Part shown: piece after piece, positions 1-9,652 of the stretch
Position numbering within the stretch: position 1 is the stretch's first letter
How the letters are laid out: each line of letters starts with the position of its first letter
From: Evansella cellulosilytica DSM 2522
GTDB lineage: Bacteria; Bacillota; Bacilli; Bacillales; Salisediminibacteriaceae
Assembly (NCBI RefSeq): GCF_000177235.2
Contig: NC_014829.1
Coordinates: 3,410,001 to 3,474,000, forward strand
Reading direction: 5' to 3'
DNA: 64,000 nucleotides
Notes under the pieces: generated by a model
Database searches by the model: none
What the model was told of the DNA's origin: nothing
What the model saw: only the letters and a program-made list of their open reading frames with translations
Program-made: the position numbers and the translations under genes

Positions 1-546
1 TGGTAAAACTCTTATAATGAAATTTTGAATATTTTTAATAATGGTAGAATAATCTTTTTCAATAATTTGTCTCAGTTTTTCTTCATATATCTTGCCTTCT
101 GTAATATCAAGACGAATCGATAAAAACATGTCAATTTTTCCCTCTTTATTATAAATAGGGTAGATCGTTGCTTTTACCCAGTAAATTGAGCCATCTTTTT
201 TACGATTCTTAATTTCACCACTCCATATATCGCCATTCATGATTGTCTGCCATAACTTATGATAAAATTCTTGTGTATGATAGCCTGAGTGGACTAACCT
301 ATGTGTATTACCTACTAATTCATCTCTTGAATATCCTGAGACTTGGCAGTATGTATCGTTCACTTCAATAATGCTGCCACTACTATCAGTCAGAACTAAT
401 ATGCACGAATGGTCAAAGGCGCGAAGTAATTCTTCCAACTGTATAAGCATTGAGTGACTATAATCACTAATGTTTTCATATTCTTGCATTAAATTTTCTC
501 GAAAACTATTCACCCAATTACTAACGGTACCTAATGACTGAAACAT
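1..546 (-). CDS. PAS-domain signalling protein, N-terminal part (truncated by window edge)
   Basis: An open frame of 182 codons starts with ATG at 546 and runs off the left edge without a stop. AGGATG lies about 9 nt upstream as a ribosome binding site. Residues about 45-150 look like a PAS sensor domain followed by a PAC motif: ILVLTDSSGSIIEVNDTYCQ, then GYSRDELVG, then a segment typical of PAS proteins that ends in DITEGKIYEEKLRQ. No membrane segment is visible, so the protein is probably cytosolic. The output domain (histidine kinase, GGDEF or methyl-accepting) lies outside the window, so the function cannot be assigned beyond sensing. It is transcribed in the same direction as thrS but separated by a repeat hairpin, so it is probably not in the thrS operon. 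Confidence 0.8.
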   Translation of the reverse strand, partial: MFQSLGTVSNWVNSFRENLMQEYENISDYSHSMLIQLEELLRAFDHSCILVLTDSSGSIIEVNDTYCQVSGYSRDELVGNTHRLVHSGYHTQEFYHKLWQTIMNGDIWSGEIKNRKKDGSIYWVKATIYPIYNKEGKIDMFLSIRLDITEGKIYEEKLRQIIEKDYSTIIKNIQNFIIRVLP

Positions 547-696
547 AATATGCACATCCTATTCGACTTCAAAGTTAATGGCGTTTTTTGTAATATAATG
601 TTGAAAAACCTTATTTATATTCTACTGTTTTTCTTACTAATTCACAATACATTATTAATTTCATGATATTGCGTACTAAATAGGGATATTTAAAGA

Positions 697-743
697 AGAG
701 GTTGACTCAATAGGCCTAATTTTTACCTTTTGAGTCAACCTCT
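697..743. repeat. Family A hairpin repeat, copy 1 (downstream of thrS)
   Basis: The arms AGAGGTTGACTCAATAGG and CCTTTTGAGTCAACCTCT surround a short A/T loop. The element sits just past the thrS stop and could terminate it. The flank at about 744-780 (ACTTTTAATAGCTTTTGGGA on the plus strand) matches, in inverted orientation, the flank of copy 4 at about 42405-42427. The repeated unit is therefore longer than the hairpin. Confidence 0.8.
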
Positions 744-794
744 AAACTTTTAATAGCTTTTGGGACAGCTTTTAAAAATGTCCTGTATTGTAAA

Positions 795-2732
795 CTATTT
801 TTTTCTGTTTTGTATTTCTTCTTTCATACTCGAAACAAATTCATCTAAACCTACTGCTTCAGAGTCTTTCTGGCCATATTTTCTTACATTCACAGTACTT
901 GCTTCAATCTCTTTATCTCCAAGCACGAGAATATAAGGTATTTTTTGCATTTGTGCTTCTCTTATTTTATAGCCAAGCTTTTCATCACGAACATCCACGT
1001 GTACACGAACACCAGCTTGTTTTAATTTATCTTCCACTCGTCTTACATAATCCATGTGCACTTCACTTACTGGAATGACCTCAACCTGTACAGGTGCAAG
1101 CCAAGTAGGAAAAGCTCCTTTATACTCCTCAATTAAGAACGCTACAAAACGCTCCATTGTTGAAACAACTCCACGATGTATGACGACAGGACGATGTTCT
1201 TTCCCATCTTCCCCAACATAGGCTAGCTCGAAACGATTTGGCAAGTGGAAATCAAGCTGCACAGTAGACAGGGTTTCGTCCTTACCTAGTGCTGTTTTTA
1301 CTTGCACATCAAGCTTAGGACCATAAAATGCCGCTTCCCCCTCTGCTTCGACATAGTCTACGTTCATATCCTCCATCGCTTCTTTTAACATCGCTTGCGC
1401 TTTTTCCCACATTTCATCATTATCCACATATTTTTCCTTATCTTCAGGATCACGATAGGATAGGCGGAAATAATAGTCGTCAATTCCGAAATCTTGATAT
1501 ACATTTTGTACTAGCTCTACTACTCTAATAAATTCATCCTTTAACTGATCTGGTCGACAGAAAATATGAGCATCATTCAGTGTCATAGCACGAACTCGTT
1601 GTAAGCCTGCTAATGCTCCGGACATTTCGTGACGGTGCATTGTTCCTAGCTCAGCAATACGAACTGGCAAATTACGATAGCTGTGGAGTTGGTTTTTATA
1701 AATCATCATATGATGCGGGCAGTTCATCGGTCTTAGTACTAGATCCTCATTGTCCATTTCCATTGTAGGAAACATGTCTTCATGATAGTGATCCCAGTGC
1801 CCGGACGTTTTATATAGCTCTACACTTCCTAAAACAGGTGTATACACATGATCGTAGCCAAGTCGCTCTTCCAGATCTACAATGTAACGTTCAATTGTAC
1901 GACGAATTGTTGCTCCTTTTGGAAGCCATAATGGAAGTCCTTGTCCTACTTTTTGGTTTATTGTAAAAATACCTAATTCCTTACCTAGCTTTCTATGATC
2001 ACGCTCTTTCGCTTCTTCAAGCATTTTTAAGTGATCTTCTAGCTGTTGTTGTTTCGGGAAAGCTGTTCCATATATACGCTGCAACATTTTATTTTTACTG
2101 TCACCACGCCAGTATGCACCGTTAACAGTCATGAGTTTAAACTTCTTTATTTTACTAGTGGAAGGTAAGTGTACGCCACGACAAAGATCAAAAAATTCTC
2201 CTTGCTCGTAAATACTTATTGTGTCACCTTCTGGAATATCTTCTAATAACTCTAGTTTCAGGTCGTCACCTATTTCTTTATAGCGTTGTACAGCCGTTTC
2301 TCGGCTCACTTCTACACGTCTTATCTCTAAGTTTTCATCAACAATTCGCTTCATCTCTTTTTCAATTTTTTCAAGGTCCTCTGGTGTAAGCGAATGCTCC
2401 ATGTCGATGTCATAGTAAAAGCCACCTTCAATGACTGGTCCAACCCCTAATTTTACGTTCTCATATAGACGTTTTACCGCCTGTGCCATTAAATGAGCTG
2501 TACTGTGACGAAGAATCTCTAAACCATCTTGTGAATCATACGTGATAATTTCAAGATTCCCATTTTCTACTAAAGGTTGACGTAAATCAACATACTGCCC
2601 ATCGACTTTGCCTGCAAGTGCGTTTTTCTTTAATCCTGGTGAGATCGATCCTGCAATATCCTCAGTTGTCACACCTTTAGAAAACTCTTTCTTCGCACCA
2701 TCTGGGAAAGTCATTACAATTTGATCTGACAT
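795..2732 (-). CDS. thrS: Threonyl-tRNA synthetase
   Basis: Class II aminoacyl-tRNA synthetase that charges tRNA-Thr in the cytoplasm; 645 aa, close to the B. subtilis length. Domain order: N-terminal TGS domain (residues about 1-62), the SAD/editing domain with [11 protein letters not shown] and the HxxxH zinc/editing residues, the catalytic core with motif 2 around [10 protein letters not shown] and motif 3 near the C-terminal third ([11 protein letters not shown]), and an anticodon-binding domain at about 540-640. I chose the ATG at 2732 because AAGGAGTG lies about 9 nt upstream. A GTG at 2744 overlaps that ribosome binding site and is less likely. Expression is expected to depend on the upstream T-box leader and a sigma-A promoter. 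Confidence 0.98.
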   Translation of the reverse strand: MSDQIVMTFPDGAKKEFSKGVTTEDIAGSISPGLKKNALAGKVDGQYVDLRQPLVENGNLEIITYDSQDGLEILRHSTAHLMAQAVKRLYENVKLGVGPVIEGGFYYDIDMEHSLTPEDLEKIEKEMKRIVDENLEIRRVEVSRETAVQRYKEIGDDLKLELLEDIPEGDTISIYEQGEFFDLCRGVHLPSTSKIKKFKLMTVNGAYWRGDSKNKMLQRIYGTAFPKQQQLEDHLKMLEEAKERDHRKLGKELGIFTINQKVGQGLPLWLPKGATIRRTIERYIVDLEERLGYDHVYTPVLGSVELYKTSGHWDHYHEDMFPTMEMDNEDLVLRPMNCPHHMMIYKNQLHSYRNLPVRIAELGTMHRHEMSGALAGLQRVRAMTLNDAHIFCRPDQLKDEFIRVVELVQNVYQDFGIDDYYFRLSYRDPEDKEKYVDNDEMWEKAQAMLKEAMEDMNVDYVEAEGEAAFYGPKLDVQVKTALGKDETLSTVQLDFHLPNRFELAYVGEDGKEHRPVVIHRGVVSTMERFVAFLIEEYKGAFPTWLAPVQVEVIPVSEVHMDYVRRVEDKLKQAGVRVHVDVRDEKLGYKIREAQMQKIPYILVLGDKEIEASTVNVRKYGQKDSEAVGLDEFVSSMKEEIQNRKK

Positions 2733-2819
2733 ATGAAAATACACTCCTTTTCTATTACGTTAAATTTGAAAAGGTTCTCAAGGTTAAAGCTTTCTATACT
2801 TGAGGAGCAATGTTTTTAA

Positions 2820-3110
2820 AAAACAAAAAACACCCGTCCCTCTCATACAAAGGGACGAGTGTGTTACACGTGGTTCCACCCTAATTCCTAAACAAGAAAA
2901 CAACATGAACATTTTCCTGTCTAGCTTCATTCTCATATAACGGTGAGTTTCCGTCAGCACTTAATAAAGTCGTGACTCGTTCTGTACTGAAGTTTAGAGG
3001 TGGTAAGTGTCTCGCCAAACTAGGAAGCTTCCAGCAAATGTCTTCCCTCTCTGTAAGTTGATTCGAATACACCCATGTCCTCATCATTACTGATCCTTGA
3101 TTTCCTTATG
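2820..3110 (-). promoter_or_regulatory. T-box riboswitch leader of thrS
   Basis: The minus-strand leader carries the canonical T-box AGGGTGGAACCACGTGT at about 2866-2882. It is followed at about 2829-2863 by a strong terminator hairpin (arms around CTCGTCCCT and AGGGACGGGTG) and a T-rich run. T-box leaders read uncharged tRNA through a specifier codon in stem I and the T-box bulge, then switch between terminator and antiterminator. The leader is about 250 nt, long enough for stem I at about 2990-3090. I did not fold stem I and do not assign the specifier base by base. Short open frames inside the leader are not genes. Confidence 0.93.
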
Positions 3111-3116
3111 GATAGT

Positions 3117-3145
3117 ATTATAATAAGTCGAATTAAGAAAAGCAA
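3117..3145 (-). promoter_or_regulatory. Sigma-A promoter for thrS leader
   Basis: On the minus strand, TTGCTT and TATAAT are separated by exactly 17 nt, immediately upstream of the T-box leader. This is a near-consensus vegetative promoter, placed to start transcription at about 3109-3111. Confidence 0.75.
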
Positions 3146-3226
3146 GTGTGTAATGGAAAAATTTATGTGAAGTTTAACGAATGTATATTTACAACTCAAA
3201 ATAATTCCTAATTTCACTCTTATGAT

Positions 3227-4186
3227 TTAAGATTGCAATAAATTAACGGTATTTGTATCTTCTTTATCAACGATATTCACTCTCTCCTCGAATATAGACA
3301 ATAATGTTTGAACAAGTCCATCATATTCGTTTTCATGAGGATATATAAATATTTTTTTCGGTGCAATACAAACCAATGGTCCAATTACTCGTTGAGATAA
3401 CGGAAGCGGATCCTCAAACATTAAGTCACGTGTTAGCCAATTGCGAATTTGCTGAAGTGATATACTTTCGCCACTGTCATCTTGTATTTCTATATTCTCA
3501 TTTAAATACACATGTATCGTATCAATACGAGATTCATGATTTCTTAAGAATTCTCTGCACGTGTTAAGCATCACTTGGTAATCATGTTCTATTTTATACT
3601 CATCAATCGCTTTCTCTACTACATCGACGAGTTGAAGTTTAAATTTCCTTAATCGAAAAATGATAAAAGAGTCAAAGGAAAAGTGCATAGCCTCTTTAAT
3701 AAAATGGTAATACAACATAAATAATTCTTTTTGCCATTCGATAAAGTTTGTTTTTAAAGGAACATCAGGCTTTTCATTAAAAAATACCTCTCTTGCGTGC
3801 TCAATAATTGCCCCTACCTCATATTGGTCCTCAAAGTAAAACCGACCTCTAATACATTCTTCTAGCCATATAGGCAAAAATTTTTTTATCGTTACATTCG
3901 TTAATACGGTTGCTACTAACTTTTTTCTTTGACTCATTCCACCTCCGAGAATAGTAGAGAAATTGATACTTAAATTTGTATACTGTTCTGTCTTCTCTAT
4001 ACTAATTGATTTTTTCACACCACCATATGTACTTAATGAATGAAGCAATTGATGATAGAAGGCCTCACATAAAGAGGAATCCTTAAATTGAATCGTTAAC
4101 AACAGCAGCCCCTCCCAATCGTGCAAATCGAGTTGAGCGTCTCGGGAGTAATTCATCGTTAGTTTCAACTCTTCTTTTGCAAACAT
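3227..4186 (-). CDS. ytxC: Putative sporulation protein YtxC
   Basis: Predicted cytosolic protein of up to 319 aa, assigned to the YtxC family from sequence character and from its position next to thrS, as in B. subtilis. The biochemical role is unknown; the family is restricted to spore formers. The protein is rich in aromatic and charged residues, has no signal peptide, and has a middle helical stretch (about residues 130-215) with many Phe/Tyr/Lys residues. No clear catalytic motif is visible. The start is uncertain: the ATG at 4186 lacks a good ribosome binding site, and an internal ATG at 4156 is an alternative. Confidence 0.8.
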   Translation of the reverse strand: MFAKEELKLTMNYSRDAQLDLHDWEGLLLLTIQFKDSSLCEAFYHQLLHSLSTYGGVKKSISIEKTEQYTNLSINFSTILGGGMSQRKKLVATVLTNVTIKKFLPIWLEECIRGRFYFEDQYEVGAIIEHAREVFFNEKPDVPLKTNFIEWQKELFMLYYHFIKEAMHFSFDSFIIFRLRKFKLQLVDVVEKAIDEYKIEHDYQVMLNTCREFLRNHESRIDTIHVYLNENIEIQDDSGESISLQQIRNWLTRDLMFEDPLPLSQRVIGPLVCIAPKKIFIYPHENEYDGLVQTLLSIFEERVNIVDKEDTNTVNLLQS

Positions 4187-4319
4187 CTAATCTAATACAT
4201 ATATATGGACGTACTGTTTAATTATGAATCGGGAATTTGAAAACGATCATATATTTTAAAAAAACTTATAATTTGATATAAAATTTAATATTAAATACAT
4301 GATGGAGGAGTAGAAATAT

Positions 4320-4358
4320 AAAAAAACTCCAAATGGTTGCTAGGCGACCTTTTGGAGT
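4320..4358 (-). terminator. Rho-independent terminator after mqnC
   Basis: Arms ACTCCAAAAGGTCGC and GCAACCATTTGGAGT, read on the minus strand, are followed by six T residues. The hairpin lies just past the mqnC stop and separates mqnC from ytxC. Confidence 0.85.
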
Positions 4359-4373
4359 AAATCATTTAGTTTT

Positions 4374-5483
4374 TTAGTTTTGCATAATGAAGTCTTTCTC
4401 TGCTGATTCTTTTTCTTCGAAAGTGTGCAGAACGCGATATTTTGTATCACGTTGTGCAGGTGTTTTACCTGCTTCACGAATTAACCTCAATATTAAGTTA
4501 GTGTTTACTTTATGTGTCGCCCCTGCAGCGGATACAACATTTTCTTCAATCATCGTACTTCCAAAGTCATTACAACCAAAAGATAACGATTTTTTCCCAA
4601 CCTCTGGTCCCATTGTAACCCAGGAGGATTGGAAGTTTGGAATGTTGTCTAGGAATATTCTCGAAATTGCAACATTCTTCAAATAATCCTCTGGAGTTAG
4701 CTTTTCTGCTTTCATGTTAGTATTATCTGGTTGGAATAACCATGAAATAAAGGCAAGGAAGCATTCTGTTTCATCTTGGGCATCACGAACACGCTTTAAG
4801 TGAAGCGCACGCTCTTCAAATGTTTCTCCAAATCCAATAACCATCGTAGCAGTTCCGTGCATTCCAACGTTTTTAGCTGTTTTCATACAGTCGATCCACT
4901 CTTCCCAAGTACCTTTTAAACGGCTAATGCGTTTTCTTGTTCTATTATCAAGTATTTCCGCACCACCACCTGGCAGTGAATCCAAACCTGCTTCGTGAAG
5001 TTGACGGCATACTTCTTCTAATGATAACCCAGAAACTTCCACCATTTTATATATTTCTGCTGGTGAGAATGAATGCATCGTAATTTGAGGGAAACGTTTT
5101 TTAATTTCCTTTAATAAATTCGTATAATAGCTAAATGGCAAATCTGGATTCGTTCCACCTTGCATTAATATTTCAGTTCCACCAATATCAATCGTTTCTT
5201 GAATCTTTTTAAATATTTCCTCATCATCTAACACATAACCCTCTTCATGTCCTGGTGGTCGATAGAAGGCACAAAATCTACAATAAGTATCACAAAAATT
5301 TGTATAGTTTACATTCCTCCCAATAACAAATGTCGTTACTGGATCAGGGTGCCATTTTTGCATCATTTCGTTAGCTACTGCTCCGATTTTTTCAATTTCA
5401 TCACTTTCATAAAGCTGAACAGCATCCTCAACAGAAATCCGTTCACCATTACGAGCGCGATCAAGAATATGATCAATACTCAT
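4374..5483 (-). CDS. mqnC: Cyclic dehypoxanthinyl futalosine synthase (radical SAM)
   Basis: Radical S-adenosylmethionine enzyme of the futalosine route to menaquinone, converting dehypoxanthine futalosine to its cyclic form. The cluster-binding signature CDTYCRFC (CxxxCxxC) is followed by AFYRPPGHEEGY, typical of MqnC. Further family features are GGTEILMQGG, DSLPGGGAEIL and the C-terminal GCNDFGSTMIEENVVSAAG, shared with MqnE/CofH-like enzymes. The length (369 aa) is normal. Two adjacent ATGs occur at 5486 and 5483; GGGGG lies 6 nt before the second, which I prefer. In B. subtilis this position holds ytxB. The gene has its own terminator and a gap of about 140 bp on its dnaI side, so it looks like a single-gene unit. 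Confidence 0.93.
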   Translation of the reverse strand: MSIDHILDRARNGERISVEDAVQLYESDEIEKIGAVANEMMQKWHPDPVTTFVIGRNVNYTNFCDTYCRFCAFYRPPGHEEGYVLDDEEIFKKIQETIDIGGTEILMQGGTNPDLPFSYYTNLLKEIKKRFPQITMHSFSPAEIYKMVEVSGLSLEEVCRQLHEAGLDSLPGGGAEILDNRTRKRISRLKGTWEEWIDCMKTAKNVGMHGTATMVIGFGETFEERALHLKRVRDAQDETECFLAFISWLFQPDNTNMKAEKLTPEDYLKNVAISRIFLDNIPNFQSSWVTMGPEVGKKSLSFGCNDFGSTMIEENVVSAAGATHKVNTNLILRLIREAGKTPAQRDTKYRVLHTFEEKESAEKDFIMQN

Positions 5484-5624
5484 CATTTTCCCCCATTCCT
5501 ATAAAACTAGTAAGTAGGCAAGCCATATCATATATAAAATAACAATTATTATTACTTATAAAACTATCGTAACATATAATCCTAGTAATTTCCTTGGAAA
5601 AGCTTGAAAATTATCGATACGAAA

Positions 5625-6560
5625 CTATGCTCGTTTATTTTCCCCATTCATAACAATAACATCATTTAAATAACGTATTCTTTCCATGATTCTTTTTGCC
5701 TTTAGCTCATCCATTTTTTCTACTCCACCTCTTTGCGTGTAAGAAAGATGATGTTCTAGCTCATCAAGGTCAAAGTTCGAAGTAAAGAGCGTTGGCAGCT
5801 TTTCCATCATTCTATACTGCAGTAATGCGCCTAAAATATCATCTCTCACCCAGTTAGACATTGTTTCTGCCCCAATATCGTCTAAAATAAGAACAGGAGC
5901 TTGCTTCACTTCATCAAGCTTCGATTGATATGATCCATCAGATATACCATTTTTTAGCTCTCGAAAGAAGTCTGGAGCATAAACAATCAGAGTAGAAACT
6001 TCTCTATCTGCTAATTCATTCGCAATGGCACCCATCAGAAACGTTTTTCCAACACCAAATGGGCCATATACGTACAATCCTCTTCCATTTTCTCCTGGTT
6101 TCACATTAACGATAAACTCAAGCGCATTGGCTACTGCCATCATTCTCGAAGAATGGTCTTCATGAATATCGTCAAACGTTGCCTGAGTCATTTCTTTTGG
6201 TACATATAAGCTTTTTATTAATGACGATTGGCGCTTTCTTTCATCAGCCGTTTTCTTTACTGAGCACACCTGGTACTCTAGCTGTAAATCGTCCCGGTAT
6301 GTTGATAGCTTCGGCTGATATCCTTTCATGATATTCAAACAGGCTTCAACACCCGGACAATTGTCACAGTTATCCCACTGCGTTTTATATTGATATAGTT
6401 CATTTATCGCACGATCTAATTGTTCATTCGTTACATGTGGATTTTCGGATAAAAAGTTTTGAACACGCTCGCTGCTTAATGTTTCAACCTTCATTTTTTG
6501 GAATCTTTTTTCAAACTTTCCATCAGAAAAATGTTGTAATGAATCTCTAATCGAATCCAA
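5625..6560 (-). CDS. dnaI: Primosomal protein DnaI, helicase loader
   Basis: AAA+ ATPase that loads the replicative helicase DnaC onto DNA together with DnaB and DnaD. The N-terminal region contains the zinc-binding set CDNCPGVEAC (about residues 60-70) and a later Cys (EYQVCSV). The C-terminal ATPase domain has Walker A GPFGVGKT and Walker B VLILDDIGAE, then a sensor-like TSNFDLDEL. The start is TTG at 6560, preceded by AAGGAGGG at 7 nt; length 311 aa as in B. subtilis. It lies 3 bp after the dnaB stop, so the two are almost certainly co-transcribed and translationally coupled. Confidence 0.96.
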   Translation of the reverse strand: MDSIRDSLQHFSDGKFEKRFQKMKVETLSSERVQNFLSENPHVTNEQLDRAINELYQYKTQWDNCDNCPGVEACLNIMKGYQPKLSTYRDDLQLEYQVCSVKKTADERKRQSSLIKSLYVPKEMTQATFDDIHEDHSSRMMAVANALEFIVNVKPGENGRGLYVYGPFGVGKTFLMGAIANELADREVSTLIVYAPDFFRELKNGISDGSYQSKLDEVKQAPVLILDDIGAETMSNWVRDDILGALLQYRMMEKLPTLFTSNFDLDELEHHLSYTQRGGVEKMDELKAKRIMERIRYLNDVIVMNGENKRA

Positions 6561-6563
6561 CTT

Positions 6564-7964
6564 TTATCCCTCCTTCTTCGAGTTCTTTAACATTTCTTTA
6601 TATAATTCCACTTTCTTTTTAGCTTCTGACAATTGTTCTGCACTTTCTGTTTTGCTTTTCCACTTATCTTCCGTCATCCATTTAGGCAAAGGTTCTTGGC
6701 GTACATTTTTAGAAGTATTCTTTATCGTATTAGCCGCCTTCGTTTCTTTACTTTTTTGGAAGCTTTCTATTTTATCATATTCTTTCCTAGCAAAATTCAT
6801 CGCTTCTTTCACCGTCTTTAAATTCGCTCGCGCCCAGTGACTGGCAATTTTATATGCTAAGTTTTTATTTAATTTTTTATCATGCATAATAAAAATATAT
6901 TCAAGTAAAACATTTACAACACCAGGTTCAAGCTTATAATCAAACATGAGCTTTTCAATTATCTCTAAATCGCTTGGCGAAACTTTAGCACCATTTCCCC
7001 AGTCCTGCATAAATTCAATTGGTGATGTCGTTTCGAAGTAATAAATTTGTTCTTCTTCTGCTGTTTTAGGTTTTTCTATCGTACGTAGCGCTTCCGGATG
7101 TACTCGTAAGCCAAGTGTAGGTGGCTTATCGATTTCATTCATACGGTACCTACGTTTCACTTGTTTTTTGAATTCTTCTTCATCTAACTCATCGGTATGC
7201 AAAATGGAATCTTGGACAACCTTACTCATTTCATTAGGGGTTAATTTATATAAAAATGCCATTTTATAAATTAATGCTTTTTTATCTCGTTTTAATAGCC
7301 CATCCTTCACTACAAATGGAGGCAAAAATGATAAAAAGGCGTTAAAGTCAAAATCAATTCCTTCAATAATGTAATTTTCATTCTTCTTGCGTCCCTCAAG
7401 AGCGTCACTTCTTGTTAAAACATCATCCATATCTGGGTGTACACTATTTAATTCTGAAGGATGTAGAGAAGTAAATACTTGATCAAATGATCTCGTAATA
7501 TCTTCATGATTGCTAATATCGACTTGTTCTACTTTAAAGCAGTTACGTAGCTGAATATATCTGTCTTTACTTCCGATTCGATTATATAAAAAGACACTCA
7601 ACATATCATCTAAAAAAAAGGATTCTGGTGACATTGGAGGTTGTAATTCATAATAATGAACAAATTCATCTGTCTGTTTTTCTCTATATACTTTTAACAA
7701 TCCTATTGCTTCTAGCTTTTTTCGCTCTTGAAAAATTTCATCAAGGTGCTTTCCCGTATAGATCATTAATGTTTTATGTGTTCGCTCAATTTTTTTACCT
7801 ACATGCCTACTTAACTCGCTTGCTAACGTCATATATAAACTAAAAGCTGTAGCTCCTATTAACGGTTGATATAGTAACGTTAATACATCTCTATCTGTTT
7901 CGTGTAAGCGATCCTTCATATAAGCAATAAATCGATCAGACGGTAAAATTTCTTTCCAATGCAA
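6564..7964 (-). CDS. dnaB: Replication initiation and membrane attachment protein DnaB
   Basis: Firmicute DnaB (not the helicase), which acts with DnaD and DnaI to remodel the origin and load the helicase. An N-terminal winged-helix-like region (WKEILPSDRFIAY, then TLLYQPLIGATAFSLYMTL) is followed by a DnaD-like C-terminal domain with EKLMFDYKLEPGVVNVLLEY at about residues 335-355. A TTG at 7964 with AAAAGGTG six nt upstream gives 466 aa, close to the B. subtilis length, with WKEILPSD near the N-terminus. A GTG at 8039 would add a low-complexity AT-rich extension and is judged less likely. It lies 95 bp after the nrdR stop, in the usual nrdR-dnaB-dnaI order. Confidence 0.93.
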   Translation of the reverse strand: MHWKEILPSDRFIAYMKDRLHETDRDVLTLLYQPLIGATAFSLYMTLASELSRHVGKKIERTHKTLMIYTGKHLDEIFQERKKLEAIGLLKVYREKQTDEFVHYYELQPPMSPESFFLDDMLSVFLYNRIGSKDRYIQLRNCFKVEQVDISNHEDITRSFDQVFTSLHPSELNSVHPDMDDVLTRSDALEGRKKNENYIIEGIDFDFNAFLSFLPPFVVKDGLLKRDKKALIYKMAFLYKLTPNEMSKVVQDSILHTDELDEEEFKKQVKRRYRMNEIDKPPTLGLRVHPEALRTIEKPKTAEEEQIYYFETTSPIEFMQDWGNGAKVSPSDLEIIEKLMFDYKLEPGVVNVLLEYIFIMHDKKLNKNLAYKIASHWARANLKTVKEAMNFARKEYDKIESFQKSKETKAANTIKNTSKNVRQEPLPKWMTEDKWKSKTESAEQLSEAKKKVELYKEMLKNSKKEG

Positions 7965-8059
7965 AGCCTTCACCTTTTCTTCTTTAAAGTTAGTAATAGA
8001 TATATATATAGTCGATAAAGATAAAAAAGGAGCGTTCACTTCGCTCCAAGATCATCATT

Positions 8060-8524
8060 CTACTTTTTATTTTCCCTATCTAATAGTTCTTTAAGTTCTT
8101 CAACAAATACGTTTATATCTTTAAACTGTCGATAAACAGAAGCAAACCGCACATATGCAACATCATCTAATACAACGAGATGCTCCATTACTTGTTCACC
8201 AATTTCATTAGATGGTACCTCTGATAATCCCTTGTTGCGAATCTCTTTTTCAACATCTTCTACAAGTTTTTCAAGCTTTTCTAACGGGACTGGACGTTTT
8301 TCACAAGCACGAATAAGACCTCTCAATACTTTCTCTCTACTAAATTCTTCTCTATTTCCACCTTTTTTCACAACAATTAATGGTGTTTTTTCAACACGTT
8401 CAAAGGTTGTAAAACGGTAGCTACATTCCTCACACTCTCTACGGCGGCGAATGGAATGCCCTTCATCACTCGGCCTTGAATCTAAGACCCTTGTCCCATT
8501 ATGATGACAGCTTGGACAAATCAT
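8060..8524 (-). CDS. nrdR: Transcriptional repressor NrdR
   Basis: Represses ribonucleotide reductase genes in response to ATP/dATP. The N-terminal zinc ribbon begins [16 protein letters not shown] and closes with CEEC, followed by RFTTFERVE; an ATP-cone domain fills residues about 49-139. The length of 154 aa matches the family. The ATG at 8524 is preceded by a weak purine tract. It opens the nrdR-dnaB-dnaI cluster. Confidence 0.97.
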   Translation of the reverse strand: MICPSCHHNGTRVLDSRPSDEGHSIRRRRECEECSYRFTTFERVEKTPLIVVKKGGNREEFSREKVLRGLIRACEKRPVPLEKLEKLVEDVEKEIRNKGLSEVPSNEIGEQVMEHLVVLDDVAYVRFASVYRQFKDINVFVEELKELLDRENKK

Positions 8525-8559
8525 ATGTTGATCATCTCCGATTGGTCTTTATCCGTTAA

Positions 8560-8970
8560 TTAATATTTAATAAGCTCGTCTCCTAAGCCACTACCTATAA
8601 AAGTTAGTCGCTTGTCTAAATCTTCATAAATCCCATAAATAACATGACGACTATGTCCAAAATCAGTAAATAGCACCGTATCTGTATCTACTGAAATATC
8701 CACAGCTGTTTTATTTGGTCTTACCATAATAACAGTAAAAACAATTAACTTCTTCTTTCCTTTCTTTACTTTCACAATTACTTCTCCACGATCCTCTTCA
8801 ACTCTAGCTATTTCATAACCTTGGCGCTGATTTATTACACCTTCGATTTCTGCAATAACTTTATCTTTCATTGCTTTGTAATACCGTGTCCTTAACTTTT
8901 CATCAAAATGATTTTCCTTCGTTTCTGTATGATTTCCTAAATACAATTTTGCTTTTTGTATTATTCCCAT
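8560..8970 (-). CDS. Conserved hypothetical cytosolic protein
   Basis: A 136-aa protein I do not recognise. It begins MGIIQKAKLYLGN with AAGGTGG about 9 nt upstream of the ATG at 8970; a longer frame to 9024 lacks a ribosome binding site. The first half is charged and helical (KLRTRYYKAMKDKVIAEIEG). The second half looks like beta strands (EVIVKVKKGKKKLIVFTVIM, VDISVDTDTVLFTDF). There are no membrane segments or Cys pairs. It lies 35 bp upstream of nrdR in the same direction, so it may share that transcript. No function is proposed. Confidence 0.75.
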   Translation of the reverse strand: MGIIQKAKLYLGNHTETKENHFDEKLRTRYYKAMKDKVIAEIEGVINQRQGYEIARVEEDRGEVIVKVKKGKKKLIVFTVIMVRPNKTAVDISVDTDTVLFTDFGHSRHVIYGIYEDLDKRLTFIGSGLGDELIKY

Positions 8971-9064
8971 TTTATCATCCCACCTTACCAATTTAAGAAT
9001 AGCAAGAAATAAGACTTTATTCAATTAAAATTAGATGGAAATAATGAAAAGTTAATGCATAAGG

Positions 9065-9097
9065 AATGTGACACCATCGGTAATTTGGTGTCACATT
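9065..9097 (-). terminator. 12-bp perfect inverted repeat, probable speD terminator
   Basis: AATGTGACACCA and TGGTGTCACATT are separated by a 9-nt loop and lie downstream of the speD stop. The T-tract on the minus strand is poor, so termination may be incomplete and allow read-through to the unknown gene and nrdR. Confidence 0.55.
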
Positions 9098-9167
9098 AAT
9101 GAAATGTTAAAAGCTAATTTAAAACAGTTTTTGAAAGTTTTGCACTTTCTCCTTATCTACCCTTTTC

Positions 9168-9530
9168 TTATTGATTTATTTTGATAGGACCTATACCTCG
9201 AGATAATTCTAACGATTGTGTCGACTTTGCTTCTAGAGATCCCATAATATAGTTTGCTGCAACATGCGGGTCTAGATCTCCACAAGTGTAAATATCAATG
9301 CTAGCATATTTATGCTCCGGAAAACTATGAATAGTTAAGTGTGACTCACTAATGATCACTACTCCACTTATTCCGTATGGTGCAAATTTATGAAATACTA
9401 CTTCTCTTACTTCCGCACCCGCTTCTAGTGCCGCATCCACAAAAACCCTTTCCATGTATTGCATATCAATTAATTTTTCTAAGTTACAATCCTTTAATTC
9501 TGCAATAACATGCCTGCCCATCGTATTCAT
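9168..9530 (-). CDS. speD: S-adenosylmethionine decarboxylase proenzyme
   Basis: Pyruvoyl-dependent decarboxylase that makes decarboxylated SAM for spermidine synthesis. The Bacillus-type short form is 120 aa. The self-cleavage site is in [14 protein letters not shown]: cleavage before the Ser generates the pyruvoyl group. TCGDLDP contains the conserved catalytic Cys. The start is ATG at 9530 ([12 protein letters not shown], the usual family N-terminus), with AAAGGGG upstream. An in-frame extension to 9644 is hydrophobic and not part of the family. In B. subtilis gapB follows nearby; it is absent here. Confidence 0.95.
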   Translation of the reverse strand: MNTMGRHVIAELKDCNLEKLIDMQYMERVFVDAALEAGAEVREVVFHKFAPYGISGVVIISESHLTIHSFPEHKYASIDIYTCGDLDPHVAANYIMGSLEAKSTQSLELSRGIGPIKINQ

Positions 9531-9652
9531 AAGAGTCACAACCCCTTTACAACTTGCTATTCGCTTTTTCACACATAGCACGAGGAAAAACAATGTTATC
9601 AACCATAAGCTTGCTGTGTATGGGTTTGAAGAACTTTTATTCACTCAAAAAA

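Noticed and set aside
2881-3217. Two open frames inside the thrS leader
   Set aside because: They lie within the T-box riboswitch and its promoter; the sequence is explained by RNA structure and has no ribosome binding sites.
9065-9097. Riboswitch near speD
   Set aside because: A perfect hairpin is present, but it lies downstream of speD, and there is no conserved aptamer sequence; a terminator is sufficient.
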